Source of the DNA: Colocasia esculenta
Taxonomy: Eukaryota > Streptophyta > Magnoliopsida > Alismatales > Araceae
Direction: 5' to 3'
Assembly: GCA_014218235.1 (NCBI GenBank)
Contig: CM024766.1
Location: 71,227,207 to 71,291,206 of the forward strand
DNA length: 64,000 nt
Part shown: positions 46,094-56,045 of the stretch, in pieces
How positions within the stretch are numbered: position 1 is the stretch's first letter
How the letters are laid out: every line of letters begins with the position of its first letter
Made by a program: the position numbers and the translations under genes
Notes under the pieces: model-generated
Database searches by the model: none
What the model was told of the DNA's origin: nothing
The model's input: the letters and a program-made list of their open reading frames with translations, nothing else

Positions 46094-47780
46094 ATCATTG
46101 AGATAACTATTTAAAACTTCATCTTCTTCTCATTGATCTCTTTCTTCTTCTTTATCTTCTTCTTCTGTTCTCTTTATATCTACATCTTCTTCTTATGTCT
46201 ATCGATTACTTGGAATAGAAGAGAGTCTTCCAACTTATGCATGTTTCCAAGGTTGGCATTCAGTAGTGTTTGACATTTGTTTTGTATGAGTACTGGACAC
46301 CTGCAAGCATTTAAAGCCAGGACGAGGGTGTTAGGTAAGAAAAGTTATGTGTCAGTCACCCTATACCTTCTTCTTTAGATAGTTCGCATTTCTAGTTGAT
46401 AGCCTGCTATTCTAAGTAGTTGACTTTTTGTTTGCCAAAAAAGATAGATATCCTTGCACTATACACAAGGTAAGAAAATATAGCTTGAGTCAAAAAAGTA
46501 GTACCTACTGCATTCAACGTTTGAGACCTTTAGATATGCATAAGATATTTATATAGATGATATATACCAATTTTTTTAAATAACCTTTGATTGCACCCCA
46601 AAAGAATTTGAATGAGTTTATTTTATTTTTCAAGACAATGAACTAAGTGTAAAACATTAGTAATCGGTGCATAATATAAGTATTGAACACTTAGTTCATT
46701 AATTGATGTATTTTAAGCTAGATTAACACTAATCAGAATGTAAATGACATCAATCAAAAAAGTAGTGAACCTTTGTTCACCAATAGAAAGGATATTGAAC
46801 ATTTGTTAAGTAATCAGAATGTTTATAACTCCAATCATGTATTTGTTCAGTAATCGGAATACGTATAACACCAATCTGAACGATACTGAACTTTTGTTCA
46901 CTAACCAAAATGAGTATAACACTAATCGAAACAAGGCTAAACATTTGTTCAATAATCGGAACATTTATAACACAAATTGATATAAAGTTTGTTCTTTAAT
47001 CGAAACAACACAAGAGTAATCGGAATGATATTAAGTAATCGGAAGGCGAATGTTCAATAATTGATGCCAATGTTCAGTAATCGATGCAACATGAAATATA
47101 TCACTAAGCGGAACAAGTGTTTCTTCTATAATCAGAACAACACAAGAAAGCAAGTTCCATTATAATTGGTATAGACTTTTGTACTCTAATCAGAACATTG
47201 TTTCTTTAATAGTCGGTATGAAACTTTTCTTCTCTAATCGATAGAAGGTTTCTTTAGTAATCAATGTAGAGCACACATATCGATTAGTAAACAATTTTCA
47301 CATGACGAAGTGAACTTCTTCATTAATTGATATAAGACTTCTCTAATCGGAATACTATGATACAAGTTCAAAAACAGTAATCGATATGAGACTTCTTTAC
47401 TAAGGTATAAAGCTTCTTTGGTAATCAATGTGTGCACATATCGTATAACGAAGTGGGCTTTGTGCATGACGAAGTGAACTTCTTCACTAATCAGTGTAAA
47501 ACTTGTTCTATAATCGTTGTGGCACTTTAGTCTCTAGGCGATATACATTGAACTATATTCGATATGGACTTTTAGTATAAATCTTTAAAGCATTAGAAAT
47601 TATCTTATTTTTTATACACAAATATCTTTAAAAATATTATTAAATATATTCACGATATCATGAGTTTTTGTTATCACAAAAACATAGGGATAAATACATG
47701 AGTGGTTTAATAATAAATTCTAATATTGATAATTTTTCTTAAAAGAGATCAATGATTAGTGTCTGATTTGGGGCAGGAAG

Positions 47781-48321
47781 TAGGGATACAAATAGAGTGG
47801 ACTAGAGAATTCTGCGTCCATCTGTTTATATTATCCGAATAATCCATATCCCCCTGGATAGAAATTGGATATGGAATGGATCTTTTTAGGCATATATCAT
47901 TCGGATATAGAATGGATGTGAATAATATCTGAATATATCTAAGGACAATAATTTTATAAATCTAGACAATATTTTAGTATAACACAAAGGTAAAAATTAG
48001 TCAAAATTGTAAATTAAATATTAAAATAGCTCACTATCAAAGCCTATATATATCAACTATCAAGATATTAAAGAATTACTATCAAACTCTAACCTAAGAT
48101 CAAAACAAACCTAGCCCTTAGATCTAAGATCCAACAGTTTAAACGAAATGGAGTTTTAAACAGAGCAGATCAGATGATTCTAAAACTGCTTCATTTATTA
48201 AACATATCATAAATAGATATATATGTTTAAGATTCGTCAATTCTGTAAGCAGATAAGGATCCGGAGATCTAGATAAGGGTTTGAAGCGGATCTGGATAAA
48301 ATTCAGATCTGTTTACGGTCC
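47781..48321. mobile_element. hAT-like non-autonomous element, copy 2
   Basis: It starts TAGGGATACAAATAGAGTGG, the style of Ac/hAT ends, and closes with CAGATCTGTTTACGGTCC. The interior is homologous to 40858-41373 in the same orientation. No transposase is present. Confidence 0.58.
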
Positions 48322-48897
48322 TCGTGGGAAGTACAACATGCGGCCTAGGGCATTATGCCCCACTTCCACTGGCTCCCACCTTCATATATTTGAGGTAGAT
48401 ACTATATCGAATCCCACAAAAGAAAATAAAAAAAAAAATTACCACTATTTTTCTAAAATTTTTATCTATGACCATTTGCAACCCTATCTTATCAAATCTA
48501 CCACATGACCTTAAAATCGACTAACAAGAGTTATAAACCTCAAAATGTTCTCTTTTTTGTGGTGTGTCGAGGACAATATAGGGTTTACTAGTGTTCATGC
48601 TTATTCTCAAGGATTTGACGAGTACAAAAATAGATAGAATAAAAGTAGAGGTATATCAGTTACTCATAAAGAATTGGGGGTATACTAATGATTTTTACAA
48701 GACTTTAATGTATAATCTTAAAATCACTCATTTAAGTAAGTAGTAAACTACATTTTTCACCTAAAATCTTGACAAATTCCATGAGGATTATTATGAAAGA
48801 AAAAAGTATTTTTAATAACTAAGTATTTTGAAATCCTCCCTTCGATATCTCTCCTCTTAAAACACTACTACCTTTTCTAACAACATCTCCCTGCCAG
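48322..48897. other. Unrecognised AT-rich sequence
   Basis: No gene. A stretch with TATCGAATCCC and an A-rich run at 48414-48440 could be a SINE remnant, but no A-box partner is clear. Confidence 0.4.
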
Positions 48898-49033
48898 ACA
48901 TGAGTAAGTTCAGTGGACGCCTCATTAGGAGTGGTGGGGCACGATGAGGGTTCGAGCCCTCGCGCGCTAGGTAAAATCATTGATCAGTCAGTGGTCTTTG
49001 ACCACTATGCCGTATAACCCAAAAAAAAAAAAA
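48898..49033 (+). mobile_element. tRNA-derived SINE
   Basis: An A-box-like AAGTTCAGTGG at 48906-48916, a good B-box GGGTTCGAGCC at 48948-48958, a small hairpin AGTGGTC-TTT-GACCACT and a 13-base A tail at 49021-49033. It is about 135 bases, unlike the longer SINE at 31081. No clear TSD was found. Confidence 0.65.
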
Positions 49034-49297
49034 GTTCTTATCTTGTTCCTAGTTCTATTCTAGCTAATCTAACATCAACCAATTGGATTGATCTGACTGA
49101 AGTCATCTGATCATGTTTAAAACGATAAGGAGATATTCGCATAAGATAGAAATTTTACATAAATAAAAGATGTTTTTTGTTGAAAACGTGCATATCTTTA
49201 AGCAAATGATAACTAAAGGGTTCTTACAAATTTATTCCACAAATAAGCATATAGTTAACATCAAGTTGACACTACAAGAAAAGACGTAGATATTCGA

Positions 49298-49710
49298 TCA
49301 CAATTTAGTCACTTTCGGTCACTGACGGTAATAGTGATCGAACCTGTTGGTCAAGATAGTTTGATAATAATATTGCGACCGAAAATTTTCGGTCACTATT
49401 TTGAGACCGAATGAGTTTGGTTTATATTTAATCTCAAAACAAATGACCAAATAAAATAGTGACTGAATGTTTTCGGTCACAAATTCTATCACAAAATTGA
49501 GACCGAATTTGTGACCAAAATATTTGGTCTCAAAAGAAACAAGTTCAAACATTCAGTAACCGAAATTTTTCGATCACAAATTCAATCACAAAATTGTGAC
49601 CGAAAGTTTCGATCGATGAATGTTGTTTTTTAAGATCGAAGATTTCAGTCACAAATTCAGTCACAAAATTGAGATGGAATATATGACTAAATATATTCAG
49701 TCCCAAATCG
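49298..49710. repeat. CACTA subterminal repeats
   Basis: At least ten copies of TTCGGTCAC, GACCGAA or close variants occur in both orientations. Such motifs bind the transposon's own TnpA-type protein in other CACTA elements. Confidence 0.78.
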
Positions 49711-50029
49711 GTCTTTGTGTTTTCATATTTTTTAATTATTACACATAAAAAAGAAAAATAACATGTTTTACAAACACAATAATGAAAATCTAACACAATC
49801 ACCAAACTAAACAACATATAAACATAATATCTCAATTCACAACATTATTTTAAAGTTTAAATTTACAAAATAAAATAAAAATCATAGATTCTCGGTGTCC
49901 ACGTCCTTCTCTTCTCCTCTGGCATCACTCGATGAAGAAACTTACATTAGACATATAAGAATAATAAATTAAATTAAATATTAACATAAATAAATTATTT
50001 AATTTTTTAGAGTTAGTTTTTTCATATAA

Positions 50030-50590
50030 ATTCATTCACTTTTAAACTAATATAATTTGGTGAATAAAAATTTGAGCGCCAAGTTCAAACCGGAAATCTA
50101 ATTCCGACTCCGCCAATTTCCACACGTCACTTTCATCCCCCCAGTCATGTTGGAAAAAATTAGAGGTCGATCGAATCAATATTTCTAATTTTGGACCTAC
50201 AAACCTGAGTTCTTTGTTTTTAAACTAAGCTAATTTGGTGAATGAGAATTTGAGCGTCGAGCTCAAATCGGAAGTCCAATTTGAACTCCATCAATTTTTA
50301 CAAGTCACTCTCATCCTCTCGGCCATGCTGGAATAAATCGAAGGCTGATCATATCAAAATTTCTAATTTTGGAACCCCCCCCCCCCCCCCAACTCGTGTT
50401 CTTTGTTTTTAAACTAAGATATTCGGTGAATGAGCATTTGAGTGCCGAGCTCAAATTGGAAGTCTGATTTGAACTCCGTCAATTTTCACAAGTCACTCTC
50501 ATCCCTCCCCCCCACTGTCTTGGAATAAATTGAAGGTCAATCGGATCAGTATTTCTAATTTTTGAACCCTTAAACCATGTTCTTTGTTTT
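50030..50590. repeat. Three tandem copies of a ~180-bp unit
   Basis: Units start at TTTTTAAACTAA near 50040, 50219 and 50408 and share TTTGAG-GC(C/G)-AGCTCAAA and CAAGTCACTCTCATCC. Runs of C in units 2 and 3 differ in length. The repeat lies between the subterminal zone and the coding region of the CACTA element. Confidence 0.75.
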
Positions 50591-51109
50591 TAAACTTAAG
50601 TTTTTAAAAAAATGATAGTTAAAGCTGAGAAATTAAAATAAAATTATATACTCACATGAGGGGGCTATGTTGCTATCGAGGGCACTCCATAAGGAGGAAT
50701 CCCCGTCTAGAAGAGTGCCTATGAGAGTTGTGCCTAGACGGCAGTAGAGACCTCAGTGCGCATAGTTTGGACAAGTCATGTCTCTAAACCCAAAATCTCA
50801 TCTAGAATGAAGCCCGTGACATCATCTAAAGCAACACCAAAGGGTGTGGGTGTGGTTAAGGGACTAGTCGCCTATGAGTCGAACTTGAACAACCAGATAT
50901 CACCATGCTTGTGTCCAAACTATGCCTAAAACCATATACATGGCCTTCTTTGGTGTGCCAGATGCCGCAACCCATACGTTAGGATCTAACTACGGCTAGT
51001 GGCCCTCCTCCATGTACTTATCACTCATCTGCTTGTTATATGACTCCTATAAATTGAATAAAAAAGATTGAAAATTTCATATTAATTATTTATGAGGAAA
51101 AAAACTTTG

Positions 51110-51900
51110 TATACCTATGCAAACTTTCCGCAATCTCTCAGGCTCTCTCACTAATGTATTGGTATTTCCCATTCTTTTGTGGGTTTCATTTAACACCTCC
51201 TTGAATGTCAGTGCATGCTTTAGCACCTTTGCCTATTTTACGAATCACATTTCATAAATGAGGATTTATATGCATAAAATATATCAAAATAAGAAATACG
51301 ACTTACCATTCTTGATTGATGGGTCGCAAAAGAGACGAACCCACTTGTATGTTTCTTAGCCTTCGGATTTACGGCCCAGTTGACTTTCATTATTGTGGAA
51401 GTTTCTTGCCACTTCTCCTTGGCCCATTTGTCACAAAGATCTCGTCAATAATTCTTCGCTTCATCCAAGTAGGTTTCTGCTCCTTTCAGAGGGTCGTGTC
51501 TGTGCTCTTATAAATATTTTGCGCACTTTTCCTCGCATTGTACAATAAATGGTTAAAATTATCTCGTGCGGTGGCCATCTAGACAAATTGAGATCGTGAC
51601 TCATCCAAGGTCACGTGAATCAATGATTTCTCTATACAAAAAAAAGTAACTTGTATATGTTGTTTTATTGAATGTAGGAGTAGGGAAAGACATAATTTAA
51701 AAGAATGAATTACATACCATGAACATCCTAGACGTCCATCAAACAATTATTGAATCTATGGACAGACCTAGGAAAGTGTGCTTGAATTATTTTTGTAATA
51801 AATTGGGACGCCTTGGCAGGCTCTAATTTGTCCCTACAATTATAAATGTTAAAATGGGTTGATGAATTTAATAGCTGACCTCAACATAGGGTAGATATAA
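51110..51900 (-). pseudogene. CACTA Ptta/En/Spm-type (TnpA-like) domain
   Basis: Words on the minus strand include CDKWAKEKWQETS, NPKAKKHTSGFVSFATHQSR, KVLKHALTFKEVLNETHKRM and DKLEPAKASQFITKIIQ. These match the plant transposase domain of En/Spm-type second genes (PF03004 type), thought to bind the transposon ends. It is spread over several exons with in-frame stops. The flanking 50690-51110 and 51900-52070 are probably its further exons and introns. Confidence 0.7.
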
Positions 51901-52070
51901 TTCATTGCATTCCCATTTATCCATATATCTCGTAGGGTGTCATTAGCATAACTGCCCTCCCCCTCGTGTTGACTTATAGCATCAGATGTCTGTGACACTG
52001 TAATAAATTTAATGATATAAGTATTGCATCTAATCAATAAAGATATACCTACACATTTGAATACACATAC

Positions 52071-52461
52071 CTACTAGTGGAGGAGGAGGTGTAGAGACAC
52101 TTGCCACCAACACTGGAGGCGCAGAAGCACTCGAGCCTGTACAAATTTGAATGGCATAAGCAATATATATAATCAATACATAAAAACTTACAATTTTAAA
52201 TGTACATACCTGCTGCAGGATGTCAAGGCGTAGAGGGACTTGTGCCTATAAGAATTTGAATGGCATAAGCAATGTATATAATTAATACACAACCTACAAA
52301 TTTAAATATACATACCTGCTGTGAGAGAAGGAGGCAAAGAGGGACCCAAGCCTATAAGAATTTGAATGGCATAAGCAATTTATATAAACAATACATGACA
52401 AACCTACAAACTTAAATATACATACCTACTTCCGAAAGAGGAGACGTAGAGGGACTCGAGC
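52071..52461 (-). pseudogene. Micro-exon array of the CACTA gene
   Basis: Four segments, each opened on the minus strand by ...(T/C)AG and closed by GTATG, lie at 52071-52136 (66 bp), 52210-52245, 52316-52351 and 52426-52461 (36 bp each), separated by introns of 70-74 bases. The three 36-base units are homologous to each other, and so are the introns (GAATTTGAATGGCATAAGCA). All lengths are multiples of three, and the same phase gives a Pro/Ser-rich reading such as PSLPPSL or PSTSPLS. A fifth exon starts at 54542 to the right. The array is a set of tandem intron-plus-exon duplications in a linker of the transposon protein. Splicing is inferred from the sites. Confidence 0.65.
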
Positions 52462-52486
52462 CTGTAAGAATTTGAATGGCATAAGC

Positions 52487-54489
52487 TGTTGGACTACTCT
52501 TATATTTTATCCCTTTGTTTTGGTGATAACAAAAACTCATGTTTATCATAAATATCCTTAATATATTTAATATCATTTTTTCTCTCATGAATATAATATC
52601 TTCCACTGCTTTAAAAAGATTTGCACTAATATGTTACTTCGTCATTTGAAGTTTTACTTTGTCATATACGAAGCTAACTTCATCATATATGAAGTACCAC
52701 TTCGATTGACAGTGTTATATTCTAAACCAGCCAAAGTTCCCCTTTGACTGACAACATTATTTTCTGGACCAACTGAAGTTCCACTTCGATTGACTGCATT
52801 ATTTTCTGGATCAGTTGAAGTCTCACTTCGACTAACTGCTTGATACTCTTAGCAGTCGAAGTGTGACTTCGACTGAGACTCCTAGCAGTCGAAGTGCGAC
52901 TCTGACTTAGATTATTTATAGTTGAAGTTCATATCTTGATCACTCGAAGTTCCATATCGATTGGTTAAGGTTCTTCCAATTGATGAAGTATCCTATCGAT
53001 TGGTGAACACTTTATGTCTTATCTATTCGATTGATGAATAAAACATTTTGATTAGTGTTATAATTGTTTTATCCTATCGATTGGTGACCTGATAGGTTTA
53101 GTCACATTCCAATTGGCTTACAAACATACCGATTGATGTTATAAAACCATATCATAACGATTACTCTTATGTTTGTTCCGATTGGTGTTCATTTGACTTC
53201 ACATATCGATTGGTGTTCACTTAAGTATTATATCACACCGATTGGGTTTCAAAATGTCTTTGGCACCTAATGAAATTTCAATATACTTCATATGTTTAAA
53301 ATATTATTTCTTGTCAGACTAAAGATCTCTTTTTGTTGTCTCAGAGGATTTCTTCCTTCTTCCAAGAAAGAAAAGCACCTACCTAGCATTTCTACCTGTC
53401 AGTAGGAAACATGGCAATAGAGGTATGGGCTATTTGATAGAAGACTTCTCTAGTCTAACATACATTTATTGTATGTAGGTCTATGATACATAGACACAAT
53501 GATTGGACCTGCTACTTGTGCCATTCGAAGTGGGCACCAGTTGGAAGACCATCTTTTGTTCCAAGGAGCCAGTATATACAAAAAGATATATGTTAGACTT
53601 AGAAGAAGGAGAGGAGGAGAAGAAGAAGAGTCCCAATGGATCCAAGGAGCTCCAACGGCTATCCTTCAACGGTTATCTTCTTCAGCAGCTCCATAAAGGA
53701 TGAAGGCCTTGAAGCAGAGCAACAAGTGAAAAAGCACCAAAGTAGAAATCCTTAGAAACTTTCAAAAAGCATTCAAGCCTCATCCTCTCCTTTCTCTCTC
53801 TGTCTGACATTGTGTATCTGTGAAAGAGATCTCTAGGGTTTGCCTAAGAGAGATTTTTCTTGTATACTCTTTTCCATTAGGCATCGTCTTAGACCAAGCA
53901 TTCTTACTCATCTTGAGCTTAGTTTAGGGGCACAGTTCTATCTCTGTGTTTCAGAGTTGCTTCTCCTCATTTGAAGAGAAGGCTGTTGTGCAAGCTTTCC
54001 CCTTGATTAAAAGGGAAGACTAGCTTGTGTCTAGTGGTGTGATTAGTTGGAGGTCTGTACCAGTGAGTTGCTTCTGAGCTCGTAAAAGAAGCACATGGCT
54101 GCGGTGAAACAATGGGCTGCCTTTTTGCCTGAAAAGAGAAGAAGACTAGCAGGGCCTATGTGTTGTATATCTTTGGGGGGATTGTACCCTGATTAGTGAA
54201 ATCCCAAGAGGTTACTTGGGGATTGGATGTAGATCTTCCATTGGGGAAGTACCAAACTAGGATAAATTTCTTATGTTCATGTGTGTGATTGTCTTTTAAT
54301 TGCTTCTGCACTACTACTCTTTACCACAGCCGATTTATTTCACTAACCAAAGTTTAAAGTTGTGATTTTGGTTTTTAGATTTATGTTTATCCTATTCACT
54401 CCCCCCCCCCAGATAAACAATGATGCCATCAAGTGGGCCAACAAGTGGTATCAGAGTCGTGGTCTCTGATTGAAGCACTGATACCAACA
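52487..54489 (+). mobile_element. SIRE/Maximus-type copia LTR plus stub
   Basis: TSD TAAGC at 52482-52486 and 54490-54494. An LTR at 52487-54443 starts TGTTGGACTAC and ends GGGCCAACA. It is followed by TGGTATCAGAG (54446-54456) and only 33 further bases, ending GATACCAACA. So the insertion keeps its LTR, primer site and a short tail closed by the last bases of an LTR. It lies inside one intron of the CACTA micro-exon array. The LTR has many CGATTGGTG-like words at 52900-53250 and a CTCCCCCCCC tract near its end. Confidence 0.85.
54446..54456 (+). promoter_or_regulatory. Primer-binding site in the SIRE-type stub
   Basis: TGGTATCAGAG lies two bases after the LTR end, showing that this insertion was not a simple solo LTR. 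Confidence 0.85.
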
Positions 54490-54541
54490 TAAGCAATGTA
54501 TATAATCAATACACAAAATCTACAAATTTAAATATACATAC

Positions 54542-55012
54542 TTGCTACAAGAGGAGGAGGCGCAGAGGCAAGAGTAAAGCCCCTCCCACTACCCTGTCTC
54601 CTCCCACCAGTGGAGCTCGTCGTGCTCCTCGAACCATGTCTTGACGGGGAACAATAAAATTCATGCATATTAGTCAGTAACTATATAAGGAAATATGTAC
54701 AACAGTCATTATATATAATGAAACGATGTGAAACTTTTATTGAAATTGTCTACCCATTTAATTTCCAATAGTATACATTTCCTCTTCAGATGCTGATGAT
54801 ATATCTAATTCAACTTCATCTTCGTCATCATCCTCATCACTGGTATGTTCCTCCTCTTCATTGGATTCCTCATCATACACCTCTCCTATAGTGAAATTTG
54901 TTTTCCTTCTAGTACCTTCCTTTATCTCATGTGGATCGACTTCTTTCACTTCATTCTCTTTAGATAAATAAAATGGCTGACCAGATTCGTCTAAACTAGA
55001 ATGAGCTGCCAA
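54542..55012 (-). pseudogene. CACTA gene: acidic region and first linker exon
   Basis: At 55012-54758 an open frame reads QPFYLSKENEVKEVDPHEIK and then a Glu/Asp-rich run (EEEEHTSDEDDDEDEVEL), the acidic tail typical after DUF4216 in CACTA proteins. At about 54660-54542 an exon reads RHGSRSTTSSTGGRRQGSG and APPPLV before the splice site at 54541. Confidence 0.65.
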
Positions 55013-55019
55013 CTCTACA

Positions 55020-56045
55020 TCATCAGCCAGGTCTACTTAAAAGAATTCAACATTGACATCTTTAAGTATAGTTTCTATCAAATCCAACTCATAATCAGAA
55101 GAAAAAAAAAACCTTGATCTAACCCTGCAAACTACTCACCAATCATTTCTTTCTTTATTTCTAGATGATGGATACCTTGTATAATACACTTGCTGGGCTT
55201 GTGTGACCAAAATGAACGACTCTTAAGTATTTAATTTAGATTTATGTTTAACATTGACAATCCCATATGTTGTGTCATTTTGAATATAATTAGGATCAAA
55301 CCAATAACACTTAAATAAGAATAAATAGTTGTCTGGTCCTAGATATTGCAATTGTAAGATCTCCTCAACAATACCATAATAGTCATATTTATTTTCATTG
55401 TATGTACTTCTTTTAACACATACATCGTAGACTTACTCTGCCTATAGTCTCTTGTGTGAAATCTGTACCTATTCACAATAAATCCTAAATAGGCACATGC
55501 AACTTTCGATGGGTCATAACTTATCTCACAAACTCTTTTATCAATATTAAAACCTTGTTCAACCTATATATAAAGTAGACTAGTTAAAAAGTGGACATGA
55601 CCTTTAGGGGAAATAAGTTGAATGACACTTACACGATCTTTCAGCCATGAAGCCTATGACTTTGCTTGTTCTTTTTCAACCTCTACGTCAATGAGACGTG
55701 GATAATTATTTCTGAATCAAATTGTTTGTAGTATGAATGCAAGAGTACCTTCAATGGCTAGAATAAGGGCAAACAAGTTATATATATAATTAAATGTGAG
55801 TTGAAGACTTACTCAACATAAGATTCGACCTCAGTACAATTCAAAGAATATAGATCTCTACGTCACCTAACTCTTTATCATCGAGCATGCGAGTTGAAGA
55901 TCGTCTGAACGCACACCCAAGATGCTTAAATATAGAGCCCGTCGAACTCAACAGATTCCCCCCCCCCCACATCATCATTATGTGGAGGTTGAGTGCGATG
56001 AGTTTGTATCTTTAATTCAAAGTACATCGAACAAAAGTTCGATAA
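55020..56045 (-). pseudogene. CACTA gene: DUF4216-like and end of DUF4218-like region
   Basis: Minus-strand words include SFILVTQAQQVYYTRYPS (about 55215), YGIVEEILQLQYLGPDNY and CYWFDPNYIQNDTTYGIVNV (55390-55250), all DUF4216-like. From the right edge: EISNFCSMYFELKIQTHRTQ and RMLDDKE (DUF4218-like). Introns and frame breaks separate them. The DUF4218-like part is cut at 56045 by a solo LTR. Confidence 0.72.

Larger units (their letters stand above)
41717..47712 (-). mobile_element. S5: SIRE/Maximus-type copia solo LTR holding two insertions
   Basis: ATAAA at 41712-41716 and 47713-47717 flanks the sequence. The left edge TGTTGGCCGATGG is the complement of an LTR end, preceded by a CACCCCCTCT tract. 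The right edge aligns to the start of the LTR at 52487 (complement), including ATAACAAAAACTCATG. Without the Helitron and the Cassandra the LTR is about 2.28 kb. There is no internal region, so this is a solo LTR left by LTR-LTR recombination. Between 46600 and 47560 it holds many diverged AATCGG/AATCGATA words, the complement of the CGATTGGTG words in the other copy. Its start has changed from TGTTGG to TATTAA. Confidence 0.85.

Noticed and set aside
48322..48440. A third SINE
   Set aside because: There is a B-box-like word and an A-rich tail but no matching A-box or flanking repeat.
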